Positions 8,479-17,000 of a stretch of DNA of 64,000 nucleotides are shown here, piece by piece; the stretch's first letter is position 1; each line of letters begins with the position of its first letter. The notes under the pieces were generated by a model. That model was given only the letters and a program-made list of their open reading frames with translations. It was not told where the DNA came from and ran no database searches. The DNA comes from Phormidesmis priestleyi Ana (GTDB taxonomy: Bacteria; Cyanobacteriota; Cyanobacteriia; Phormidesmidales; Phormidesmidaceae), in contig LJZR01000004.1 in NCBI GenBank assembly GCA_001314865.1, positions 1-64,000 of the forward strand, given 5' to 3'. Made by a program: the position numbers and the translations under genes.

Positions 8479-9485
8479 AGTGATCTTTGGCCTCCCAATT
8501 GAATGCGCGGATCAATCAGCGGATAGGCCAAATCAGCCAGGGTATTGCCGGTATAAACAAACAGCGCACTAAAAAACACAATGCCGACCAACAGCGGAAT
8601 ATCGCTGCGCAAAGCCGCCTGAACCGTCGCTTCTCCCAATCCGGGATAAGCAAATACCTGCTCTACCAGCACCGAACCGCCAAACAGCTCACTCAAAGAC
8701 GCAAACTGTAGCGTAATCGCCGGTAAAAGAATATTGCGAAATCCGTGGTAGCGAATAATGTTCCACAGGCTTTCTCCCTGAGCTTGCGCAAACAAAACAT
8801 AGTCGCTATGAAGCACATCAATCAGCTTTTGACGAGTGTGCAAAGTAATATTGGCAATGCCGATAATGCTAAGCGCCACAGCCGGTAATAGCAAGTGATG
8901 TAAATGCTGCCAAAAGGTGACATTTCCAGAGAGCACACCCGGCGGCGCAGCGCAGCAAATAGGCGCCACTTTAAAAGAAACCGCAAACACAATCAGCAAC
9001 AACAGCGCCACCCAAAACGTAGGCGAAGAAGCCAGGGTATAGGCATACAGCCGAATTAGCCGGTCTATCCAACGTCCTTGCAGGGCACCTGCAATAATGC
9101 CCAGCCCTAAGCCTAGTAGGCCAGACAGAAACCATGCGATCGCCAGCATTTGCAAAGACGCCTGAAACCGCAGCGCAATCACCTGACTCACCGGCTGATT
9201 AAACACCAGCGAAGTGCCCATATTCCCTTGCAACAGTTGCCCTAGCCAGTCGAGAAAACGGCTCCATATTGGCTGGTCTAGGCCCCAGCGCTCGGCGATC
9301 AGCGCTTGTTGCTCCGGGCTAATTTGCATCATATCAGCGCCAATATAAGCCTTCACCGGATCAATCGGTGACAAACTCAGCAATACAAACGTAAAAACAG
9401 CAACCGCTATCAACAACAACCCTAGTCGCAACAGCTTTTGGGCCGCAAATATCGTCGCCCCTATCAACAGAGCTTTTATTCGCAT
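8475..9485 (-). CDS. ABC transporter permease, NikB/DppB type
   Basis: 336 aa from ATG 9485 (MRIKALLIGA); an in-frame GTG lies two codons upstream. It has an N-terminal membrane helix with the family's LSPIDPVKAYIG-type segment (usually LxPGDP), then a soluble loop and five further hydrophobic segments. The cytoplasmic coupling region is GESLWNIIRYHGFRNILLPAI. Its start lies inside the last codons of the binding-protein gene and its end overlaps the next permease gene, so the five genes form one tightly packed operon. Confidence 0.88.
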   Translation of the reverse strand: MRIKALLIGATIFAAQKLLRLGLLLIAVAVFTFVLLSLSPIDPVKAYIGADMMQISPEQQALIAERWGLDQPIWSRFLDWLGQLLQGNMGTSLVFNQPVSQVIALRFQASLQMLAIAWFLSGLLGLGLGIIAGALQGRWIDRLIRLYAYTLASSPTFWVALLLLIVFAVSFKVAPICCAAPPGVLSGNVTFWQHLHHLLLPAVALSIIGIANITLHTRQKLIDVLHSDYVLFAQAQGESLWNIIRYHGFRNILLPAITLQFASLSELFGGSVLVEQVFAYPGLGEATVQAALRSDIPLLVGIVFFSALFVYTGNTLADLAYPLIDPRIQLGGQRSL

Positions 9486-11134
9486 GTCCACTGCCAGTCA
9501 GCAATATTCGCCGTAATCGGCCAGCCATGGCCATGGGGCTCTACCTGTAGCTCCCCAACGTCCAAGCAATTATCCACAAAGTAGGTGTGATCTAAGTTCA
9601 CCAACCAAGCCCAAGTCGCGTCGCCTTTGGCGGTCACACCCTGATTGCCATCCCACTGCGCCGCTTTCCAGTAAGTAATAGCCTCTGCCTCCGAAGGCGC
9701 GCCCATCGCTAAGTCCAGCCTCGTGTCAATCACCGAATTAGCGTAGTAGCCCGCGTTGTAATAGTCGCCTTGGGCTGACTGCGAATGATACAGGTTGTAC
9801 ATTTCGGTTTGGTCATGGCTGCCCCAACCAAACACCACCACGTTGCTGTGCATCAACGGCTCAATATCATCCCAGCTTTTTCCTTCCACATTGGCCTGAA
9901 TACCCACCGGCTTCAGCATCTCTGCGGTCGCCAGTGCCAGCGCCTGCCGAATGCTATCATCCGCTTTATACAAAATTGTAAACTCAGCTTTTAACCCATC
10001 TTTTTCAACAATGCCGTCATTGTCACTGTCGGCCCAGCCGCCTGCCGCCAAAATCTCTTTTGCTTTCTCCGGCTGAGCATCTTCAATGCTGGCTTCGGGT
10101 TCTTCCCAAGCCAAACCACTCACCGGCCCATAAGCAGGCGAACCATACCCTTCTAAAATGCCATCAACCAAAGCCTGCCGATCTACCGCGTAGTTCACTG
10201 CCTGCCGAATTGCGACATCAGCAGTCACATCATTGCCCACGGGGTCACCATCGGGCGTTGTTTTGCTGTTAGCAGGCAAATAAGGAAACATCAGCCCTCG
10301 GTTATCAACGCTGACCACATCCCGTAAGGTCATGCCTTCAATTGTTTGTACTGCCAATGACTGGGGCACAGCAGCCACCTGCGCCTGCCCTGCTTTAGCC
10401 GCAGCAAAAGCCCCGTCTTCTTCAATAAACAAAAACACCAGTCGGGCAATGCCAGGAGCCTCCCCGTAGTAATCAGGATTGGCCTCTACAATGAGCTGTT
10501 GGCCTTCATCCCACTGCACCATTTTGTAAGGGCCAGAGCCAATAGGATTGCGAGCATAGTCTTCTCCGTGGGCATGTTCTGGCACAATTCCCAGCGTAAT
10601 GAGGCGATTGACAAAGGTACTTTGGGGCTCTTTTAGCCTCAGTTCTACCGTTTTTTCGTCAATGGCCGTTGCTGTCTCTAGCTGAGTGACATCGGTGAGG
10701 CCGCCGCTTTCGGCTGCTTTGTTAAAGGTGTAGGCCACATCCGCCGCTGTCAGGGGCTCGCCGTCAGAAAATATCGCATCTTCTCGAATGGTGACTGTCC
10801 AAGTCTTGCCATCTTCACTGACGCTGTAGTCGGTTGCTAGGTCGTTGACAATGTTCAAGTTTTCATCACGCTTGAGCAATGTGCTTTGAAACAGCGGTGC
10901 GCCGTAGCGACCCCAGCCTAAGGTCGGGTCGTAGCCCTCTTCACTTTCACCGCCGATGGCCAGCACGATTTGATCCGCAGATCCCGACTGAGCCGGTAAG
11001 CCTTCAGCTGCGGTGTTGTTTATGGTGGAATCTGTTGAGGCAGGTGCGCAGCTTGCGATCGCCAAGCCAGCCACCAAAGCGCTGAATAGTCTAATGAGAC
11101 GATCTCGTTTCATGATCTGCATGTTGATCTGCAT
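9476..11134 (-). CDS. Substrate-binding lipoprotein of a nickel/metallophore-type ABC importer
   Basis: 552 aa, SBP family 5 (OppA/NikA). A lipobox, AIASC, puts the lipidated Cys at 29; ATG 11113 (MKRDRLIRL) is an alternative start that keeps the signal. The region DPTLGWGRYGAPLFQSTLL and the C-terminal HGHGWPITANIADW resemble the branch of NikA/CntA proteins that bind nickel or metal-opine complexes more than ordinary oligopeptide binders. That assignment is by recognition only; peptides remain possible. It is first in a five-gene operon running to 5983 with all junctions overlapping or nearly so. No outer-membrane receptor or metallophore synthase is next to it. Confidence 0.8.
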   Translation of the reverse strand: MQINMQIMKRDRLIRLFSALVAGLAIASCAPASTDSTINNTAAEGLPAQSGSADQIVLAIGGESEEGYDPTLGWGRYGAPLFQSTLLKRDENLNIVNDLATDYSVSEDGKTWTVTIREDAIFSDGEPLTAADVAYTFNKAAESGGLTDVTQLETATAIDEKTVELRLKEPQSTFVNRLITLGIVPEHAHGEDYARNPIGSGPYKMVQWDEGQQLIVEANPDYYGEAPGIARLVFLFIEEDGAFAAAKAGQAQVAAVPQSLAVQTIEGMTLRDVVSVDNRGLMFPYLPANSKTTPDGDPVGNDVTADVAIRQAVNYAVDRQALVDGILEGYGSPAYGPVSGLAWEEPEASIEDAQPEKAKEILAAGGWADSDNDGIVEKDGLKAEFTILYKADDSIRQALALATAEMLKPVGIQANVEGKSWDDIEPLMHSNVVVFGWGSHDQTEMYNLYHSQSAQGDYYNAGYYANSVIDTRLDLAMGAPSEAEAITYWKAAQWDGNQGVTAKGDATWAWLVNLDHTYFVDNCLDVGELQVEPHGHGWPITANIADWQWTCE

Positions 11135-11290
11135 ATTAAATAGTCGGAGCCCATGAGGCCAATAACCTTAAACCACAGCAAACTGTATCGCCTTTAATCA
11201 GCCGACACAATCCTGGGGGAGGGGATATTGCCATTGATAAAATCACGAGTTTAACCATGAGTGAACTCATGAGCTAAGCTCTCGACCCAT

Positions 11291-11373
11291 CCAACCGAGC
11301 AATCCAACCGAGCAATCTAACCGAGCAATCCAACCGAACAATCCAACCGAACAATCCAACCGAGCAATCCAAC
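11291..11373. repeat. 13-bp tandem repeat, six copies
   Basis: Six copies of a 13-bp unit (ccaaccgagcaat, with G/A and C/T variants) are followed by a partial seventh. It sits between the ABC operon promoter region and the desaturase terminator. Confidence 0.9.
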
Positions 11374-11407
11374 AAAAAAGAGCAGGCATCATGAGATACG
11401 CCTGCTC
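11374..11407 (-). terminator. Intrinsic terminator of the desaturase gene
   Basis: GAGCAGGC (11380-11387) pairs with GCCTGCTC (11400-11407); on the minus strand six Ts follow. It lies about 75 nt past the desaturase stop codon. Confidence 0.85.
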
Positions 11408-11480
11408 CTTAAATTTGAACGAGGAATTTGAATGAGAGAAATTTGAGCAAAATTGAAATGCTACAAACTTCTACCATTTT

Positions 11481-12503
11481 CTATGAGAGCTTGGCTTTAG
11501 CCGGTGGCATCACGACTTTTGTAGCAAGGCCAGCAGATTTAAGGCCTTTGATGAGCCACCAGGTTGGATCAACTTCCCACTTTGTGAGGCCAGCTTTCGC
11601 CATTTTAGGAAAAGCATGGTGATTGTTGTGCCAGCCTTCGCCGTAGGTGAGTAGTGCAACCCACCATAGGTTGCGAGCATTGTCGTCACTGTCGTCAAAG
11701 TTGCGGTAGCCCCACATATGGTTAGCAGAGTTAATCAACCAAGTACAGTGCCATAGCACTACAGCCCGCACAAACACACCATAAATTACAAACGACCAGC
11801 CACCGATAGCATATAGAAGCAGTGCAACCGGCACTTGCAGCGCAAGAAAATACTTATCTAAAAAAGCATAGTAAGGATCGCGAGCGATATCGGGTGCGTA
11901 TTTGGCATAAATCTTCCGGTCAAACACTTCCGGCTTTAGGTAAAACATCCAGACCATATGGCTCCAAAGGAAGCCCTTTTTGGCCGAGTAGGGGTCTTTT
12001 TCAATATGCTCGGTAAAGGCGTGGTGCTGACGATGACCCGCTACCCAAAAGGTCGGCCCCCCTTGTAGGGCAAGAGCCCCACAAGTTGCAATCATATACT
12101 CCAGCCATTTAGGCACCTGAAAACTGCGGTGGGAGAGCATGCGATGATAGCCCATGCAAATGCCGATGCTGCCACAAACCCAATGTAAGAGGATAGCAAC
12201 GCCTAAAGCAGACCAAGAAAAGAACCAGGGAGCCAGTAAAGCAATTCCGTGAAGAGCAGCAAAAAAGCCGACAGTCGCCCAGCTAATTTTGGTGGGCTGT
12301 TGAGTGTCGCCACCATTATTTAGGCTGCTGTTTAAGCTGCTTTTAGAAACGCCTTGAGAGCGATCTGTAGAACTGTTTTGAGCAATTTTAGCAACAGGAG
12401 CAATATATTCTTTCTCTCTGTGCGCTATCTCTCTATGTTCTCTCTCTGCTGGCGATACTGCGGTAGGGCGCGTAAGGTTTTGGTGGGGTGTGCGAGTGTT
12501 CAT
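11481..12503 (-). CDS. desC: Acyl delta-9 fatty acid desaturase, DesC type
   Basis: Integral-membrane di-iron desaturase that introduces the first double bond into acyl lipids and so sets membrane fluidity. I start at ATG 12503 (MNTRTPHQN, 340 aa), which has AGGTCAG upstream; a longer TTG start at 12530 is less likely. The three histidine boxes are intact: HRMLSH (120-125), HRQHH (157-161) and HNNHH (292-296). Hydrophobic segments flank the first two boxes. The first 70 residues are a polar, Ser/Asn-rich extension longer than usual. The gene is divergent from the TetR-integrase fusion with an operator-like palindrome in between, and ends in a clear terminator. Confidence 0.9.
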   Translation of the reverse strand: MNTRTPHQNLTRPTAVSPAEREHREIAHREKEYIAPVAKIAQNSSTDRSQGVSKSSLNSSLNNGGDTQQPTKISWATVGFFAALHGIALLAPWFFSWSALGVAILLHWVCGSIGICMGYHRMLSHRSFQVPKWLEYMIATCGALALQGGPTFWVAGHRQHHAFTEHIEKDPYSAKKGFLWSHMVWMFYLKPEVFDRKIYAKYAPDIARDPYYAFLDKYFLALQVPVALLLYAIGGWSFVIYGVFVRAVVLWHCTWLINSANHMWGYRNFDDSDDNARNLWWVALLTYGEGWHNNHHAFPKMAKAGLTKWEVDPTWWLIKGLKSAGLATKVVMPPAKAKLS

Positions 12504-12756
12504 TTTCTGACCTTTGAACTTCCTTTTCAAATTTTCTTGAAACTCTTTTGGACGAGTGCCTGCCGCCTGAGTTAAGCTATTGCAAGTACCGCTTACATTT
12601 AGAAGCTTAGCTCACGTATTTAAAAAAAGCAAGTGATACTTGCAAAATATATCTTCTAAACTATTCCTTTAGGATTACTATCCCTATTTCGCCCCTTCGA
12701 GCAGCCAAGGTTCTGCGATCGCACCCCTTCTTTTTCTCATCCTTTTAACGGTAAAA
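12504..12756. promoter_or_regulatory. Divergent promoter region of desaturase and TetR-fusion genes
   Basis: The interval holds a perfect inverted repeat, gcaagt-gat-acttgc (12629-12643), and a related imperfect copy, gcaagt-acc-gcttac (12582-12596), 47 bp apart. The size and symmetry fit TetR-family operators, and the TetR gene starts 113 bp away. A/T-rich sequence on both sides could hold the two promoters. The binding role is inferred. Confidence 0.6.
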
Positions 12757-13980
12757 ATGTCCAATAAAAAAATGTCAAGCCGAGAGCGAATAGTAGGATC
12801 AGCGCTTTCCCTGTTTGCGCAACAAGGCATTACGGCCACCACCACCAAGCAAATTGCCGAACAGGCCGACGTTAATGAGGTGACTTTATTTCGCCAGTTT
12901 GGCAGCAAGCAGGGCTTGCTTTTAGCCGTGCTGAAGGAAGCACCCATTTTAGAAAAAATGCAAGTGGCACTCGCTAGTATTTCGGGCGCAAACGATCCGC
13001 TGGCCGCCTATGGGGCTTCAGGGTTGGATTTATTAGGGCGAGTGCCAGAGCTGGTGCGATCGCTCATTGGTGAAGCCGGTCAGTCACCGCCCGAAAATTT
13101 GCAAGCGCTAGGGCAGGCCGCTCGTCAGGCCAATCAGCAAACGGTTGCCTACTTACTCGGCGCGCAAATACAATTTTCACCGGGTCTTTCGGTAGAGGCC
13201 GCAGCAAGCCTTTTGAATACGCTGATATTGGGCCGTGCAGTCATCGAATCCACGAGTCAGGGCAATCAAGATAGCGGCCTGTGGCAAAGTCGGGAGGATT
13301 TTTTGGCGGCGGGGAATGCGCTGTTTTTGGCCGCAGAAGAAGGTTTAGCAGCGCCCAACACGAGTGAACACCAGGATAAAACAGCTGTTGTCGTCGCTGA
13401 CCTACCAGTAGACATGGTGCGATCCCTCTTTCAAAAAGCCAGAAGGCTAGGGGCTCAAGAATATGCGCTGGTCTATGTTTTGTTTGGCGCAGGGCTGCGG
13501 GTTAATGAGGTGGCAGGATTGCTGCGATCGCAATCCTTAAGTAGTAAAAATCAGCACCTGCTGACCATTACCGGCGCGTCACCTCGGCAAGTCCCGCTCA
13601 ATCGGTGGATTCTGGGCAACCGCTACGGCACTTATTCCAAAAATCCGCTCACGCAATGGCTAAAAAGCCGTCAGGATGACCAGCTAGCCGTCTTTATTGA
13701 CCCTGCCGGTCAACCCTTGGGCGAAGCAGGCATCATAGCCCTGTGGAAAGCAATTACCGCTGAGAACGAAGCTGAAATCATCACCTACATTGGCTCACCG
13801 GCTACGCCCTTTCACGCTCGCCAAACCTGGTGCATTGAGCTTTTGATCAAAGGCATCAGCCTAGAGCATTTGAGCATTCTATCCGGCATGAGTCTGCCAG
13901 AACTAGACGCTTATGCCCGCCGAGCCAAAGAAAAAGCAGCCCTCGAACAGGCTTTAGCTATCGATCAAAAAAACACCTAA
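12757..13980 (+). CDS. TetR-type regulator fused to degenerate tyrosine-recombinase domain
   Basis: 407 aa, about twice the length of an ordinary TetR protein. Residues 8-60 are a TetR helix-turn-helix (RERIVGSALSLFAQQGITATTTKQIAE...VTLFRQFGSKQGLL), followed by a helical ligand-type region to about 200. From about 225 the protein resembles a phage-integrase catalytic domain: FGAGLRVNEVAGL keeps the first Arg (248), then a PRQVPL strand, HARQTW with Arg 355, a KGISLEHLSILSGM segment and a final Tyr 386. The HxxR His and the LGH His are replaced (Phe and Met), so strand cleavage is doubtful. It is divergent from desC, like the TetR-family DesT beside desaturase genes in Pseudomonas; regulation of desC is inferred. 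A second Met at codon 6 is possible. Confidence 0.8.
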   Translation: MSNKKMSSRERIVGSALSLFAQQGITATTTKQIAEQADVNEVTLFRQFGSKQGLLLAVLKEAPILEKMQVALASISGANDPLAAYGASGLDLLGRVPELVRSLIGEAGQSPPENLQALGQAARQANQQTVAYLLGAQIQFSPGLSVEAAASLLNTLILGRAVIESTSQGNQDSGLWQSREDFLAAGNALFLAAEEGLAAPNTSEHQDKTAVVVADLPVDMVRSLFQKARRLGAQEYALVYVLFGAGLRVNEVAGLLRSQSLSSKNQHLLTITGASPRQVPLNRWILGNRYGTYSKNPLTQWLKSRQDDQLAVFIDPAGQPLGEAGIIALWKAITAENEAEIITYIGSPATPFHARQTWCIELLIKGISLEHLSILSGMSLPELDAYARRAKEKAALEQALAIDQKNT

Positions 13981-14025
13981 TAAATAAGTCGCATAAATAA
14001 GCCGCAATCGAAAGTGCCCGTCTCT

Positions 14026-17000
14026 TCAACAAGTCTCTTCTATCGGCAACGTAATTACAAACTCTGTCCCTACGCCTACCTCAGAACTCACAGTCAATGT
14101 ACCGTTATGTTGTGCCGTCACAATGTCATAAGAAATCGCCAGCCCTAAGCCAGTGCCCTTCCCAACCGGCTTAGTCGTAAACAAATGATCAAAAACGCGG
14201 GCTTTTACCTCCTCGGTCATACCAGGGCCGTTATCTGCGATCGCAATCTGCACCGTCTGCGCATCCACCAGCGCAGTCGTAATCGTAATCACACCCGAAC
14301 TCAGAGGCTGAGCGGTAGCAGCAGCTTCTGCTGACATAGCTGGCGCAGTCTCAACATGCTCATCAATCGCTTCAATCGCGTTGGCAATTAGGTTCATAAA
14401 CACCTGATTAAGCTGTCCGGCAAAGCAACATACCTCAGGCAGATTGGCGTAGTTTTTAACAACCTGAATGGGTAAATGCTGAGGTCCTGATAAAAGACGA
14501 TGCTGCAAAATCAGCAGCGTACTGTCTAGCCCCTCGTGAATATCAAACGCAGTTTTGTACGCTTTATCAGCCCGCGAAAATGTTCGCAAGCTCGTACTAA
14601 TATCTTGAATACGACTAATACCAAAGGTCATAGAATGCAAAAGGTTCGGCAAATCTTCTCGAATAAATTCAAGATTAATCTCTTCTATTTCTTCTAAAAT
14701 AGTTTCTCTAGGCTCATTGTCTATCACCATATCCAACAGATAAAACAAATCTTTCACATAACTAAGCGCGGGTTGAAGATTTCCCTTCAAAAAATTCACC
14801 GGATTGTTGATTTCATGGGCAACCCCTGCAACCAAGTTGCCTAGTGCTGACATTTTTTCACTCTGTACCAGCTGCATATGAGAAGTTTGCAGTTCTGCCA
14901 ACGCTCGCTGAGCCTGATGGTAGAGCCTTGCATTCTCTAATGAAATAGCCGCTTGCGTACAAATCAAGTTCAGCACTTCCACCCGGTGATCGGTAAACGC
15001 GCCAATCGTCAGATTATTCTCTAAATACAAAATGGCAATGAGCTTACCTTGATTAAGCAGGGGCGCGCATAAAACACTCTTAGGACGATGACGCAACACA
15101 TAAGGATCTACCGTCAGCGTAGCGTGAACGGCAGCATTAAAAATAACCGCAGGCTCACCAGTATGCCGAACCTGATTCACCAACGACACAGGCAACAGTT
15201 CACCCGGCTTTAGCGCTTTCGATTGCAGTAAAATAGGCGGCCCACTCAAATCGCAAAAGGCTTCAATCACCCACTGTTTTTCCGCTTGGGCCTCTTCTTT
15301 CGGCATAATTAGCACACACTTATCAGCGCCCGCATTTTGAATCACCGCATCTAAAAGGGCCGCCAACAGTTTTTCTAACTCAATTTCGCTAGAGAGAATT
15401 TGAGCCGTGTTTCTCAGCGTCGTTAGATCAATCACCTCTGAAATACCTGCGTTACTTGTGGTTATCGACAGGTTATTGGCATAAGCCAAAATAGTGTCGG
15501 TAGAGGAGAGATTCTGTTGTTTTTTTCGTAGGGCAGGTTCTAGCAACAGAGCATAGCGCGATTCGAGATCGGCTACTTTAGCACGAGCCCCCCACCGGCC
15601 ATAGGCATAGTAAGCATCTAGCATGTAGCTTTGAGCAATGCGGCCCTTGCCCCACAGCAAATAAAATTGAGCAGCGAGTTCGCAGGCGATCGCTTCTTCT
15701 TGAACAAATCCACTAGCAGTTGCCAGCGCGATCGCCTGATCATAATGATTAACCGCCTCTGCCTTATTACTCGTTAAGCGACAGCGCTCCGCTTCAACCA
15801 AATGCCAGCGATGCAGATGGTTCTCAGGCGATAGCCGAGCCCAGGTTCTCATTTTTTCCTGATTAACCACGACTCGCGACATCTGGTTCTGGGCATCATC
15901 TGCGATCGCCAAGCAAGCAAGCGAGTCGTAAAAAAACAAAGCTGGCAACCACTGAGAACCCATGATGCCCTGCAAGTATTTCAGCGAATCGTCAAAATTC
16001 TTTTGAGCCTCTAGCGGCTTTGCAAATAAATAAGCCAATATCCCTTGGTTAATATGCAAATAGGCCAGCCCCATCATATCGTTGGCCGCTAGGTGAATAG
16101 GCCGCATTGTCGTCTGCCGATAGGCCTCGCCCTCTAACTGAGTCGGCGTAGCCCCCTGACCCAACAGGTTAAGCACCACCTGCTGATAAATATCCAAGTA
16201 GTTAAAAGCCGCATCCTGATGGAGCCTACTCACGCTGTTGCGATCGCGTGCTAAGGTGTGAGTCAACTTTTCCAAATTTTGTCCAGCTAAATAAGCATAA
16301 TGGCACCGCCCAGAAATGCTCCAGGCAGCATACTCAATATCCCCGCTCTCCAAAGCAACTTGATAGTTCTCCTTGAGCGGGCGCAAAGAATCTTTAATAT
16401 GCGTTCTCCAGGGATAAATGAGAGAATGTACCAAAGCAACCACACGGGTTTGAATCTCTCTGGCCGGAATTTTCTCCAGCAGTTTTAAAGCCAAATTTCC
16501 CATTTTGTAGCCCTGATGAATATCCTCACAAGGCCCACATAAAATAGCGCCATACCACCCATACAAAAAAGCCGACAGCGGGCTGTTGCCAAATTTTAGA
16601 CAGCGGTCAATACCCATGCATACCAGCAGAGGCAACACTTCAGGATGAGCGATATAGGCCGCTGACACCGCTTTAGTAAGCAAGCGAATAATGATTAAAG
16701 ATTCAGGATCTTCCATTTCCGGCAGATCTATCAAAGTTTCGATAGGCTGATAGCTGAGCTGTACGGCAATCCCTCTGAGCGCGACTTGAACCTCGGCAGG
16801 CTCAGGCTGACGGGGGACAAATACACCCAACTGAGCCAGTAGCTGAAGCGTAATCTCTATCCCGTGAAGAAACTGATTTTGAGCAATCGTAGCCTGAATC
16901 TGAGTTTCGTAAGCAGATGTTTTATCCAACAGAGTATTAGCCTGCTGGAGCACCTGATCAATAGACTGTTGCATAGCAACCAGCTGGCCGGTGAGGTAGG

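Larger units (their letters stand above)
11135..11480. other. Intergenic interval between desaturase and ABC operon
   Basis: No credible ORF. It contains the upstream region of the binding-protein gene, a 13-bp tandem array (11291-11373) and the terminator of the desaturase gene (11374-11407). No strong promoter could be picked out by eye. Confidence 0.7.

Noticed and set aside
5867-11373. 13- and 14-bp arrays as CRISPR or iterons
   Set aside because: No spacers and no replication or cas gene nearby; units differ between arrays.
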